Origin: Rhodoglobus sp.
GTDB taxonomy: Bacteria > Actinomycetota > Actinomycetes > Actinomycetales > Microbacteriaceae
Direction of reading: 5' to 3'
NCBI GenBank assembly: GCA_025463605.1
Contig: JAODAV010000001.1
Location: 1 to 64,000 of the forward strand
DNA length: 64,000 nt
Shown here: positions 41,883-50,911 of the stretch, piece by piece
Layout: every line of letters starts with the position of its first letter
Numbering within the stretch: the first letter of the stretch is position 1
Program-made: the position numbers and the translations under genes
Notes under the pieces: generated by a model
Databases searched by the model: none
Told to the model about the DNA's origin: nothing
Seen by the model: the letters and a program-made list of their open reading frames with translations, nothing else

Positions 41883-42830
41883 ATGTCCGGTCGCATCGGC
41901 GCACGTACACTGTCCACCATCGCATTGGGTGCGCTCTTCCTTGTTTCAGGGATACCCGCAGCCCTCGCCGCACCGCAGTCACCGCCCGGTCATTTCGAGG
42001 ATGTGATCGCGCTACCCGACGGGTTCCAACCCGAGGGAATCGCGATCGGCCCTGGCGGCACTGCATACGTCGGCTCTCTCGCCGACGGCGACGTCTACGT
42101 CTTCGATGTGCGCACCGGCGAGGAGATCACGACCCTCGAGGGTCCTGGTACTCCGTCGGTTGGCCTGAAGATCGACAATCGGGATCGGCTATTCATCGCA
42201 GGCGGGCCCACCGGCGAGGCGCGGGTCGTGGATGCCGCCACGGGCGAACTCCTTCAGAGCTACACCCTCACCGATGCGCCGACGTTCGTGAACGACGTCG
42301 TCGTGACTCGCGACGCCGCATGGTTCACGGACAGCCAGCAGGCGCAGCTCTACAAGCTCCCCATCGGACAGGACGGCGCGCTCCCGGAGCCGGATGCGAT
42401 CGAGGTTGTCCCCCTGTCGGGCGACTGGGTGCAGCAGCCGGGCTTCAACGCCAACGGCATCGCGGAGACCCCCAACCGCCAGGCGCTCCTCGTCATCCAG
42501 TCGTCCACAGGCTTCCTGTTCCGCGTCGATCCCGAGACCGGCGTCGCCACGGTCGTTGACCTGGGCGGAGTCGTGCTCGCCAACGGTGATGGGCTGCTCG
42601 TCGTCGGACGCACCCTGTACGTCGTACAGAACCAGTTGAACACGGTCGCCGTCATCCGCCTCAACGCAGCAGGGACCAGCGGCGAACTCGTCGACCAGCG
42701 CACTGACCCCGACTTCCAGGTGCCGACGACGATCGCGAGGTTCGGCAACGGGCTCTACCTCCCGAACGCGCGCTTCGACACTCCCCCGACGCCCGACACT
42801 GCGTACTCGGTGGTGCGCATCGACCGGTGA
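41883..42830 (+). CDS. Secreted SMP-30/gluconolactonase-like beta-propeller, module B
   Basis: A 315-residue exported protein. The signal peptide (STIALGALFLVSGIPAALAA, cleavage near residue 30) is followed by beta-propeller blades with repeated patterns such as PEGIAIGPGGTAYVGSLADG and NGDGLLVVGRTLYVVQNQ. This matches the SMP-30/gluconolactonase/LRE-like fold; metal ligands are not clear. It reads in the opposite direction to the other modules and is flanked by R3 and R2. Confidence 0.82.
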   Translation: MSGRIGARTLSTIALGALFLVSGIPAALAAPQSPPGHFEDVIALPDGFQPEGIAIGPGGTAYVGSLADGDVYVFDVRTGEEITTLEGPGTPSVGLKIDNRDRLFIAGGPTGEARVVDAATGELLQSYTLTDAPTFVNDVVVTRDAAWFTDSQQAQLYKLPIGQDGALPEPDAIEVVPLSGDWVQQPGFNANGIAETPNRQALLVIQSSTGFLFRVDPETGVATVVDLGGVVLANGDGLLVVGRTLYVVQNQLNTVAVIRLNAAGTSGELVDQRTDPDFQVPTTIARFGNGLYLPNARFDTPPTPDTAYSVVRIDR

Positions 42831-42934
42831 TTCGTCGCCTGCCTCCGGGCGCAGGATGGGTCGCCGCACTCTGCGTCACCCCGCGGGTGCTCCGGGTGGA
42901 CCGGTGAGCACGGTGGGCACGTACTCGAAGCCAG

Positions 42935-42964
42935 TTATACGTTGAACCTGAACTCCACCACGTT
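42935..42964 (-). repeat. ychF 3'-end copy R2
   Basis: The minus strand encodes GNVVEFRFNV followed by TAA. It directly follows the stop codon of the module C gene (42968). The core is identical over 26 bases to R3. Confidence 0.7.
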
Positions 42965-42967
42965 TCC

Positions 42968-43399
42968 CTAGGTCGATGTGCCCCGCCACTTTCGCCCGTA
43001 CCAAAATATCGACCCTGCGGCCAGTGCGGTGAGAATCCAAGGCACCAAGGGTTCAAGCGCCACGCCCGTAAACGTGTGGACGATGTTGTCATCGGCGTCA
43101 TTGTCTACGCCCGACGGTTGGTATCGAGCGTCGACCGTTCCGTCGGAGTCGGGCTTGCCGTCGAGATAGACGTCTTCAAGTCTGATGGTTCCATCATCGC
43201 TCACCCAGGTCCCAACACTTCGACATCCGAAGCGCCCACCCTCAACACAGCTCTCCTCGGTGAACGTTCCCCAATAGGTGGGCTGGTTAGCATCGATGAT
43301 GCCCGCAATACCGATGCCGACGCCGATAAGTGCGACACCACCCATGACGACGAAGAAGAGCATGCGAAGGAATCGCTTCACCCACCGCGGCGGGGTCAT
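42968..43399 (-). CDS. DUF3592-like membrane protein, module C
   Basis: A 143-residue protein with an N-terminal helix (MLFFVVMGGVALIGVGIGIA), an extracellular beta domain with two cysteines (SCVEGGRFGCRSVGTWVSDDG) and a second helix near the end (PLVPWILTALAAGSIFWYG). This two-helix layout resembles DUF3592-type proteins. ATG at 43399 is chosen; GTG at 43417 is possible. Unknown function. Confidence 0.65.
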   Translation of the reverse strand: MTPPRWVKRFLRMLFFVVMGGVALIGVGIGIAGIIDANQPTYWGTFTEESCVEGGRFGCRSVGTWVSDDGTIRLEDVYLDGKPDSDGTVDARYQPSGVDNDADDNIVHTFTGVALEPLVPWILTALAAGSIFWYGRKWRGTST

Positions 43400-43482
43400 G
43401 CGGGGTCGCTGTCTCACCGCTGCACTGGCGCTGCTGGCAATCGCAACTCCTGCTTGAGGTCTAGATCGAACACGGCCTGATA

Positions 43483-43520
43483 CCTAACTGTGGCGGAACT
43501 CCACGACATCCCCGTCCTGC
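43483..43520 (-). repeat. ychF 3'-end copy R1
   Basis: Thirty-eight bases match the end of ychF (44677-44714) with five differences, all of them at third codon positions and all silent, so both encode QDGDVVEFRHS followed by TAG. This copy must derive from a functional ychF of a relative. Confidence 0.85.
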
Positions 43521-43539
43521 CATCCGCGCCACGATCCGG

Positions 43540-44415
43540 TCAGGCCGTTGGGGGTTGCAGGTCGCCCAAGCGCGCGGCGACCAGTTCCACGAACGTCGCC
43601 ACGTCCTGCTCGAGGACGCGACCGTCGGTGAGTACGCGCACCTGCACGATGAGGTTGCCGCGCTGAAGGTCCCACACATACGACCTCCATCGGGGCCCAG
43701 GGGTCCCCTCACGCACCCAGCCCACCGCCGCAACTTCGTTCGGTACGCCGATGGCCGCCTGTGCCGTGATCTGGACGAGTGACGTGTCGAGGCCGCCCGC
43801 CGATGGCACGTCCAAGTCCTGCCAAGGGCAGGCAGCCACGCGCATGTGGAGGTCGTGCATGAACGCACTCGCGTCCTCAGTAGTCGGGAATAGCCGAGTG
43901 GAGATGTCCATCACTTCGTCGTCCGTCTCCCAGACCTGGACCCGGCTGACCGGGTCCGCCGAGGCGCTGTCTGGGCCAACCGGGAAGTATGGCGCGTTGG
44001 TAGGGATGAACGAGCACTCCGCGTCCCCGCCTATCGCGAGCCACTGCTCACCTCCGGCCGGTGCGACCTCGGCCACCGTGCTCGACTCGAGATCACCCAC
44101 GCCGTGGAGCTCATCCTTGATCGACAGGTGAGCAACGTCTTCGGCGGACACTCCTAGAAGACTCGAGGTACCGATGTCGAAACAACGGTCTGGACACAGG
44201 AGTGGCGAGTTCGCGTCCGGCTGTTGAGCCGGTCCCTCGAGAAACGGATGGTCCGGGCTTGTCTCCCCCACGCTGTGGTTGACGTAGGCGACGAAGCCCA
44301 AGACCGTCAGCGCGACGAAGCCGAGAACCGCTGCCACCGCGAGCGCGATCAACGTCCACCCCCACCAGGGCATGCCTCGCTTCTTCGGTGGTCCCGGCAG
44401 GGCGACCTCGCTCAT
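43540..44415 (-). CDS. Membrane-anchored extracellular protein, module D
   Basis: A 291-residue protein with a proline-rich cytoplasmic start, one transmembrane helix (WWGWTLIALAVAAVLGFVAL) and a large extracellular part containing cysteines (LLCPDRCFD, AECSF, AACPW). The layout resembles sensor domains such as PknH-type, but no family is firmly recognised. ATG overlaps the stop of the upstream small gene as ATGA, so the two form an operon. Confidence 0.72.
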   Translation of the reverse strand: MSEVALPGPPKKRGMPWWGWTLIALAVAAVLGFVALTVLGFVAYVNHSVGETSPDHPFLEGPAQQPDANSPLLCPDRCFDIGTSSLLGVSAEDVAHLSIKDELHGVGDLESSTVAEVAPAGGEQWLAIGGDAECSFIPTNAPYFPVGPDSASADPVSRVQVWETDDEVMDISTRLFPTTEDASAFMHDLHMRVAACPWQDLDVPSAGGLDTSLVQITAQAAIGVPNEVAAVGWVREGTPGPRWRSYVWDLQRGNLIVQVRVLTDGRVLEQDVATFVELVAARLGDLQPPTA

Positions 44416-44597
44416 GTCGGCGGGAATCCATACTTCGACGGATTGCTCAGAGTCGTGTCAACAGTCTGAGCAGCACTGGTCTCGTTCATATCAACTTCGC
44501 CCAAGATCTCGATGGCTCGTTGTCGGTCGCGCGCGATGATCGCGGAATCCCATTCGTCGAGCAAGCGGGCCACGAAGAGACGCTCGTTCACGGTCAT
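44412..44597 (-). CDS. Small conserved protein, module D
   Basis: A 61-residue soluble protein, VNERLFVARLLDEWDSAI with C-terminal NPSKYGFPPT. Similar short proteins (NERLFxAxLLDxFD and NPxxYGF) recur in actinobacteria, often near membrane or toxin-type genes, without assigned function. ATG at 44597 is chosen because the conserved start begins there. It is coupled to the 43540 gene. Confidence 0.7.
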   Translation of the reverse strand: MTVNERLFVARLLDEWDSAIIARDRQRAIEILGEVDMNETSAAQTVDTTLSNPSKYGFPPT

Positions 44598-44676
44598 CCC
44601 CGAGTAGCTTGGCCGGCCCAACGTCACGACCACGAGCCTAACGGCTCTGCAGCAAAATGCGTCCGCTCCCAAAATG

Positions 44677-44714
44677 CCTAACTGTGACGGAACTCCACCA
44701 CGTCGCCATCCTGC
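44677..44714 (-). repeat. ychF 3' end R0, presumed integration site
   Basis: The last twelve codons of ychF and its stop. Variants of this segment recur at 43483, 42935, 41783 and, more weakly, 40991, each followed by accessory genes. Confidence 0.7.
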
Positions 44715-45748
44715 ATCACGTACTCCTTGCCCTCGATGCGGGCCTTGCCGCGAGCGCGGGCTTCGGCGATCGACCCGGCGGCGACGAGGTCGTCGAAACC
44801 GATCACCTCCGCTTTGATGAAGCCCTTTTCGAAGTCGGTGTGGATGACGCCCGCCGCTTGCGGAGCCTTCCAGCCTTTGCCGATCGTCCAGGCCCTCGAC
44901 TCCTTCGGACCGGCAGTGAGATAGGTCTGCAGTCCGAGCGTGTCGAAGCCGATGCGCGCGAGTTGGTCGAGACCGCTCTCCTCCTGGCCGGTGGACGCGA
45001 GCAGTTCGGCCGCGTCGGCGGGATCGAGGTCGATCAGTTCCGACTCGAGTTTGGCGTCGAGCAAGACGGCGTGAGCCGGGGAAACGAGGGCTTCGAGGGT
45101 GGCCCTCTTCGAGGCATCCGTGAGTATTGCCTCGTCGACATTGAAGACGTAGATGAACGGCTTGGCGGTCAGCAAGCCGAGTTCGCGAATCGGCGAGATG
45201 TCGATTCCGGATGCCGACAGCGTCGTGCCGGCGTTCAGCGCCTTCTGCGCGGCGAGCGCCGTCTCGAGCACGACGGGCTCGACGCGCTTGGTCTTGAGTT
45301 CCTTCTCGTACCGAGCGATCGCCTTCTCGAGCGTCTGCAGGTCGGCGAGGATGAGCTCGGTGTTGATGGTCTCCATGTCGCTCGCCGGATGCACGGCGCC
45401 GTCGACGTGCACGACATCCGAGTCCTCGAATCCGCGAATGACCTGGGCGATCGCATCGGCCTCGCGAATGTTGGCGAGGAACTTGTTGCCGAGCCCCTCC
45501 CCGACGCTTGCGCCCTTCACGATGCCGGCGATGTCGACGAATGAAACCGGGGCGGGCAGGATGCGCTCGCTCGAGAAAATCTCGGCGAGAGTGTTGAGGC
45601 GCTCATCGGGCAGGTTGACGACCCCGATGTTGGGCTCGATCGTCGCGAACGGATAATTCGCTGCGAGCACCTGGTTCTTCGTGAGCGCATTGAAGAGCGT
45701 CGACTTGCCGACGTTGGGAAGACCGACGATCGCGATAGTGAGAGCCAC
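44678..45748 (-). CDS. ychF: Ribosome-associated ATPase YchF/OLA1
   Basis: A 356-residue Obg-family P-loop ATPase. The N-terminus ALTIAIVGLPNVGKSTLFNA holds the P-loop, FVDIAGIVKGASVGEGLG the G3 region and YVFNVDEA the altered G4 (NxxE) that marks YchF. The C-terminal TGS domain ends in VVEFRHS. It binds ribosomes and influences oxidative stress responses in E. coli. GTG at 45748 is chosen because homology begins there. Its 3' end appears to be an integration site. Confidence 0.95.
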   Translation of the reverse strand: MALTIAIVGLPNVGKSTLFNALTKNQVLAANYPFATIEPNIGVVNLPDERLNTLAEIFSSERILPAPVSFVDIAGIVKGASVGEGLGNKFLANIREADAIAQVIRGFEDSDVVHVDGAVHPASDMETINTELILADLQTLEKAIARYEKELKTKRVEPVVLETALAAQKALNAGTTLSASGIDISPIRELGLLTAKPFIYVFNVDEAILTDASKRATLEALVSPAHAVLLDAKLESELIDLDPADAAELLASTGQEESGLDQLARIGFDTLGLQTYLTAGPKESRAWTIGKGWKAPQAAGVIHTDFEKGFIKAEVIGFDDLVAAGSIAEARARGKARIEGKEYVMQDGDVVEFRHS

Positions 45749-45811
45749 GGAGGTCAAGAGTACCGGCGTGCCAACCGGGCCATCGTCGGACCCCCGTGTG
45801 AACATCGTGTC

Positions 45812-46417
45812 GTGCCCCTGGATTTCACCGCGATCGACTTCGAGACCGCCAACAACTCGGCAGCCAGCGCGTGCTCCGTCGGACTCGTGAAGGTCAGGGA
45901 TGGCCGTGTCGTCGACTCGGCCTACTGGCTGATCAAGCCGCCGCTCGGCTACGACGCCTTCCTCGAGTGGAATGTGCGCATCCACGGAATCATGGCGGCG
46001 GATGTCGCGGACGCGATGCTCTGGAGCGAGCAGCTGCCCGACCTCGTGGCGTTCGCCGAGAACGACTACCTGGTCGCCCACAACGCGGGATTCGACATGG
46101 GAGTCATCGCCACGGCATCCGCGGCGTCGTTCGTGCCGTCGCCCACCTTCGACTACCTGTGCAGCCTGCAGGTGGCGCGCAAGACCTACCACCTCGACTC
46201 GTACCGGCTCCCGGTCGCGGCGATGGCCGCGGGCTTCGAGGACTTCGAGCACCACAACGCACTCGCCGACGCCGAGGCGTGCGCGGCGATCATGGTGCAC
46301 GCTGCGCGCAGGCACGGCGCCGCCGACCTCGCCGAACTGGCCGAGGCAACCGGCTCCACGATCAAGCGGATCGGGACGCCGGTGGCTCAGATCTCGACGA
46401 GCGCGATCACCGTCTAG
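45812..46417 (+). CDS. DEDDh 3'-5' exonuclease (DnaQ-like)
   Basis: A 201-residue exonuclease. Motif I is FTAIDFETANN, motif II VAHNAGFDMGVI, and motif III HHNALADAEACA, giving D-E-D-H-D catalytic residues. The family trims DNA or RNA 3' ends; polymerase III epsilon is the best-known member, but without a polymerase domain the role is probably repair. GTG at 45812 starts directly before motif I. It overlaps the end of the convergent gene by four bases. Confidence 0.9.
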   Translation: MPLDFTAIDFETANNSAASACSVGLVKVRDGRVVDSAYWLIKPPLGYDAFLEWNVRIHGIMAADVADAMLWSEQLPDLVAFAENDYLVAHNAGFDMGVIATASAASFVPSPTFDYLCSLQVARKTYHLDSYRLPVAAMAAGFEDFEHHNALADAEACAAIMVHAARRHGAADLAELAEATGSTIKRIGTPVAQISTSAITV

Positions 46418-46941
46418 GCCGTACCCGGGATCTCGGCCCAGACCTGCACCTCGACGTAGCGCTCAGGACCCTGCGCACCGTCCGGGTTCCACTCCTGCGG
46501 CAACCCGTGACGCGCGATCACCTCACGGATGCCGTCGACGGTGTACACCCGCCTACGGTACTCGCGGCCGTCGTCGACGCGGTCGCTGAAGGTGGGGAAC
46601 AGGTCGCCGTAGGTGAAGGAGAGTGTCGACGGATCGAAAACGTCGAGGGCGATCGCGGCGTGTGCCGGATCGTCGTACCAGCCGGCGAGGAACGGACAGG
46701 CGCCGACCACCATGTAGTGCGGCCGGTCCCGCTCGGGCTTCCCGCCCTGCGCGACGAAGAGATCTCGGGCGAGCTGCTCGAGTTCCCGTCGCCGTTCGAG
46801 ATACCCGACCGGGCGCCGCGCGGCGAACGTGGTGCCGCGCTGGGTGATCGCGGCCTGGACGGCCGCCGCGGCATCCGGTGCCAGGTCTGACAGATTGCGG
46901 AAAGGCCCGATGGAGCGCTCGTAGTAGTGGAAGAGCTCCAT
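46414..46941 (-). CDS. Unknown protein, 175 residues
   Basis: A soluble protein starting MELFHYYERSIGPFRNLSDL, with HYMVVGACPFLAGWYDDPAH and DVFDPSTLSFTYGDLFPTFS. It has no membrane segment or catalytic signature I recognise. Similar proteins occur in other actinobacteria as uncharacterised. The mmsA stop lies 21 bases to the right. Confidence 0.75.
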   Translation of the reverse strand: MELFHYYERSIGPFRNLSDLAPDAAAAVQAAITQRGTTFAARRPVGYLERRRELEQLARDLFVAQGGKPERDRPHYMVVGACPFLAGWYDDPAHAAIALDVFDPSTLSFTYGDLFPTFSDRVDDGREYRRRVYTVDGIREVIARHGLPQEWNPDGAQGPERYVEVQVWAEIPGTA

Positions 46942-46962
46942 CGGGCCATTCTGGCGCAGCCC

Positions 46963-48471
46963 CTAGTTCTGCGGGAAGCCCAGGTTGATGCCGCCGTGGC
47001 TCGGGTCGAGCCAGCGTGACGTCACTGCCTTCTGGCGTGTGAAGAAGTGGATGGCGTCGGGGCCGTAGGCCTTCGTGTCGCCGAAGAGCGAGTCCTTCCA
47101 ACCGCCGAACGAGTAGTAGCCGACCGGCACCGGGATGGGCACGTTGATGCCGATCATGCCGACCTGCACTTCGTGCTGGAAACGCCGCGCCGCACCGCCG
47201 TCGTTCGTGAAGATCGCCGTGCCGTTGCCGTAGGGAGACGAGTTGATGAGCTTCAGGCCCTCGTCGTAGGTCTCGACTCGCACGACCGACAACACCGGTC
47301 CGAAGATCTCGTGCTTGTAGACATCGGATGACGTCTCAACCCGATCGATGAGCGTCGGCCCGAGCCAGAAGCCGTCGGCCGCGCCATCTGCTTGGACTCC
47401 ACGGCCGTCGACGACGACCGTGGCGCCATCGTTGGTCGCGATGTCGATGTAGGTCGCGACCTTGTCGCGGTGCTCTCTCGTGATGAGGGGCCCCATATCG
47501 CAACCCCGTGTGCCGTCCCCTACGGTCAGGCCGGACATGCGCTGCTTGATCTTGGCGATGAGGTCGTCGGCGACGGGCTCGACCGCGACGATCACCGAAA
47601 TCGCCATGCACCGCTCGCCGGCCGAGCCGAAGCCGGCGTTGACGGCGGAGTCTGCGACGAGGTCGAGGTCGGCGTCGGGCAGCACGAGCATGTGGTTCTT
47701 GGCTCCGCCGAGGGCCTGCACCCGCTTGCCGTTGCGAGAGGCGGTCTCGTAGATGTACTTCGCGATGGGGGTCGACCCGACGAACGAGATCGACTGCACG
47801 TCGGGGTGCTCGAGCAGCGCATCCACCGATTCCTTGTCGCCGTGCACGACGTTGAAGACGCCGTCGGGAAGACCGGCCTCCTTGAGGAGCCTGGCCATCC
47901 AGATGGCGGCGGAGGGGTCCTTCTCCGAGGGCTTGAGCACGACCGTATTGCCGGCTGCGATAGCGACTGGGAAGAACCACAGCGGCACCATCGCCGGGAA
48001 GTTGAACGGGCTGATGATTCCGACGACACCGAGCGGCTGGCGCAGCGAGTAGACATCGACGCCCGTCGACACGTTCTCGGAGAACTCGCCCTTCATGAGG
48101 TGCGGGATGCTCGTGGCCCACTCGACGACCTCGAGTCCGCGCGCGATCTCGCCGAGCGCGTCGGAGGTGACTTTGCCGTGCTCGTTGGTGAGGATCGCGG
48201 CGACCTCCTCCTTGCGGGCATTGAGCAGCTCACGGAAGGCGAAGAGCACCTGCTGGCGCTTGGCGAGCGACGTGTCGGCCCACGACGGGAACGCCCCCTT
48301 CGCCGCCTGCACCGCTGCATCGACGTCGGCCGTGCTCGCGAGGCGCACCTCACGGGATACCGTGCCCTCGGCCGGGTTGTATACGGGGGACGTGCGGGTG
48401 GATGCGCCGGCGAACGCCGAGCCCCCGACCCAGTGCTCGAGGATGTCGGTAATGGTGGCGGTGTCAGTCAT
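46963..48471 (-). CDS. mmsA: CoA-acylating methylmalonate-semialdehyde dehydrogenase
   Basis: A 502-residue aldehyde dehydrogenase that converts methylmalonate or malonate semialdehyde to propionyl- or acetyl-CoA, in valine and inositol breakdown. SISFVGSTPIAKYIYE binds NAD, the catalytic cysteine is in GSAGERCMAISV and YKHEIFGPVLSVVR is conserved. GINVPIPVPVGYYSFGGWK near the C-terminus is typical of MmsA. A LysR regulator lies upstream on the same strand and may control it. No iol or other mms genes adjoin. Confidence 0.94.
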   Translation of the reverse strand: MTDTATITDILEHWVGGSAFAGASTRTSPVYNPAEGTVSREVRLASTADVDAAVQAAKGAFPSWADTSLAKRQQVLFAFRELLNARKEEVAAILTNEHGKVTSDALGEIARGLEVVEWATSIPHLMKGEFSENVSTGVDVYSLRQPLGVVGIISPFNFPAMVPLWFFPVAIAAGNTVVLKPSEKDPSAAIWMARLLKEAGLPDGVFNVVHGDKESVDALLEHPDVQSISFVGSTPIAKYIYETASRNGKRVQALGGAKNHMLVLPDADLDLVADSAVNAGFGSAGERCMAISVIVAVEPVADDLIAKIKQRMSGLTVGDGTRGCDMGPLITREHRDKVATYIDIATNDGATVVVDGRGVQADGAADGFWLGPTLIDRVETSSDVYKHEIFGPVLSVVRVETYDEGLKLINSSPYGNGTAIFTNDGGAARRFQHEVQVGMIGINVPIPVPVGYYSFGGWKDSLFGDTKAYGPDAIHFFTRQKAVTSRWLDPSHGGINLGFPQN

Positions 48472-48547
48472 GCTGCCAGTCTCGCCGTCGATCGATCTGC
48501 GATCAAGAGTTATTCACGCACTACCGATCTGCAGAAACGCAGAGCGA

Positions 48548-49465
48548 TCAGCGCGGGACGAGCTCGTGCGCGCGCTGCCGCACCTCGTCACGGATGGCGT
48601 CTCGAACGACCGCGACGGACTCGACCGCGAGACTGTCGCGGCGCACCGACATCGAGAACTGCAGCCTGAAGTCGACGTCGCGCGGCAGCACTGGAACGAG
48701 CCCGGGATCGCGCTCGCCCATGAACGCGTGCAGCAGGCCGACCCCGGCTCCGCGCCTCGTTGCTTCGAGTTGGGCGAACACGTTCGTCGACCCGAAACCC
48801 ACGGTCATGCCGCTGAGCACGGGAGCCAGATCGAGTTCGTGCACCGTGAGGAGGGCATCCACGTAGAAGACCAGGTTGTGGTTCTCGAGGTCCGCGATCG
48901 AGCGGATGGGCGCACGCGCGGCGAGGTACTCGGGCGACGCGTAGAGCCGCAGCGAGTAGGGCGCGAGGGCCTCTGAGGGCAGTCGGGATGCCGCGGCAGA
49001 GCCGACCGTGACCGCGATGTCGTGGCCTGAACCACGCAGGCTGAGCGGGCGAGTCGAGGTCACGAGTTCGACCACGATCCCCGAATGCCTCGCCTGCACT
49101 CGCGCAAGTGCGGGCGCTACGAACACCGTGCCGAAACCGTCGGGAGCGACGACACGCACGGTCCCACGCACCGAATCGCTGCCTCCGGATGCCGCTGCCA
49201 CCACCTGCTCGACCACTTGCTCGAGCGAACCCGCGCGCTCGGCGACATCGCGGCCGATCGTCGTGAGCTCCCACCCGTCCGCGCCCCGGTCGAGCAATCG
49301 GGCACCGAGTACCGCCTCGAGACGGTCGATGCGGCGTTTGACCGTGGTGTGGTCGACCCCGAGGAGGGCTGCAGCCGAGACCATGCGTCCCGCGCGGGCG
49401 ACGGCGAGAAGGTAACGCAAGTCGTCGGCGCTCACGTCGAGCGGTCTGGGGCCGTGTGGCGACAT
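48548..49465 (-). CDS. LysR-family transcriptional regulator
   Basis: A 305-residue regulator with N-terminal winged helix (DDLRYLLAVARAGRMVSAAA, LLGVDHTTVKRRIDRLEAVL) and C-terminal substrate-binding domain. Because it stands directly upstream of mmsA on the same strand, it may sense a metabolite of valine breakdown. Divergent from rmuC; the 72-base gap holds both promoters. Confidence 0.9.
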   Translation of the reverse strand: MSPHGPRPLDVSADDLRYLLAVARAGRMVSAAALLGVDHTTVKRRIDRLEAVLGARLLDRGADGWELTTIGRDVAERAGSLEQVVEQVVAAASGGSDSVRGTVRVVAPDGFGTVFVAPALARVQARHSGIVVELVTSTRPLSLRGSGHDIAVTVGSAAASRLPSEALAPYSLRLYASPEYLAARAPIRSIADLENHNLVFYVDALLTVHELDLAPVLSGMTVGFGSTNVFAQLEATRRGAGVGLLHAFMGERDPGLVPVLPRDVDFRLQFSMSVRRDSLAVESVAVVRDAIRDEVRQRAHELVPR

Positions 49466-49537
49466 GCACCAACCCTAGATCGACGGCGCCGCGATTCGCG
49501 GCCCGGGAATGTCCGGCGTCGCTGTCACACTGGCTGC

Positions 49538-50908
49538 ATGGACCCCATCGTCGCCCTTCTTATCGGCCTCGCGGCCGGCGTTGCCCTCGGCGCGGTCATC
49601 GGCGTGCTCGTCGTGCGCGCCCGGGTCTCCGCCGCGAGCGAAGACGTCAGCCCCGCCCTCCTCGAGGCCCGCCATGCGGCGCTGGTGTCCGAACTCCGCG
49701 CGCAGGAGGCAGCCGCGCGCGGCGAGCTTCAGGCACAGCTCGCGGCCGCACAGGCGGGCATGGCCGGCATCCGCGAACAGCTGGAGGCCACGCAAGACCA
49801 GCACCGCGAGGTGATCGAGCGCCACCGCACGGATGCCCAGGCCCAGGCCGAGCGCGAACAGCGCGAGTCGAAGGTGCTGCAGGCCCTCACCCCCGTGCAG
49901 GAGTCGCTGCGCACGATGCAGCACAAGGTCACCGAACTCGAGACCCAGCGCAGCCAGCAGTACGGTGCGATCGCCGAACAGCTCACGCAGACGCGGCTCT
50001 CTGGCGAGCAGATCCGCGCGACGACCGAGTCCCTCGCGTCCGCCCTGCGCAGCAACAGCACGCGCGGTGTATGGGGAGAGACGCAACTGCGCAACGTCGT
50101 GCAGGCAGCCGGCCTCATCGAGCGTGTGGACTTCGACGTGCAGTCGAGCATCACCTCCGATGCCGGCGCCGGCCGCCCCGACATGGTCATCCACCTGCCC
50201 GGCGGCAAGAACATCGCCGTCGACGCCAAGGTGCCGTTCGCGGCCTACCTGGAGGCCAGCCAGATCTCCGTCACCGCAACGGGCGAAGAGGGCGCGAGGC
50301 GCGAAGCGCTCATCAAGCAGCACGTCAAGGTGCTGCGCGGTCACATCGACACCCTCGCGAGCAAGGCCTACTGGCAAGGGCTAGAGGCGTCCCCCGAGCT
50401 CGTCATCGCGTTCATCCCGAGCGAGTCGCTCGTGTCGTCAGCGCTCGAAGCCGACCCCGCCATCATGGACTACGCCTTCGGCAAGCGAGTCGCGCTCGCC
50501 TCCCCCGTCACCCTTTGGTCGGTGCTCAAGACTGTGGCGTTCTCGTGGCAACAGGACGTGCTGACCGATCAGGCCAAGACCCTCTTCGACCTCAGCAAGG
50601 AGCTGTACCAGCGGCTCGCGACCCTCTCCGAGCACGCCGACAAGCTACGCCGCTCGATCGACTCCACCGTCAACAGCTACAACCATTTCGCGAACTCCCT
50701 CGAGACCCGCGTTCTCGTGACGGCACGCAAGCTGAACGCGCTCGACGAATCGAAGGTCATCGGCACAGCGACCACGATCGAGCAGTCACCCAAGCAGCTC
50801 ACCGCAGTCGAGCTGGAGCTTGCGGCGCTCGACGAGCTCGACGGTGTCGGGCGTGCCGAGCTGGAGATCCCGGAGCTGCCGTCCAAACGCTCCCAGCGAT
50901 CCGCGTAA
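49538..50908 (+). CDS. rmuC: DNA recombination protein RmuC
   Basis: A 456-residue protein with an N-terminal membrane anchor (VALLIGLAAGVALGAVIGVL), a long coiled coil (about 40-200, Ala/Gln/Glu-rich) and the RmuC nuclease-like core (GVWGETQLRNVVQAAGL, RPDMVIHLPGGKNIAVDAK). RmuC limits inversion recombination at short repeats. ATG at 49538 is the first codon of the anchor. Convergent with glpX. Confidence 0.93.
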   Translation: MDPIVALLIGLAAGVALGAVIGVLVVRARVSAASEDVSPALLEARHAALVSELRAQEAAARGELQAQLAAAQAGMAGIREQLEATQDQHREVIERHRTDAQAQAEREQRESKVLQALTPVQESLRTMQHKVTELETQRSQQYGAIAEQLTQTRLSGEQIRATTESLASALRSNSTRGVWGETQLRNVVQAAGLIERVDFDVQSSITSDAGAGRPDMVIHLPGGKNIAVDAKVPFAAYLEASQISVTATGEEGARREALIKQHVKVLRGHIDTLASKAYWQGLEASPELVIAFIPSESLVSSALEADPAIMDYAFGKRVALASPVTLWSVLKTVAFSWQQDVLTDQAKTLFDLSKELYQRLATLSEHADKLRRSIDSTVNSYNHFANSLETRVLVTARKLNALDESKVIGTATTIEQSPKQLTAVELELAALDELDGVGRAELEIPELPSKRSQRSA

Positions 50909-50911
50909 CTT

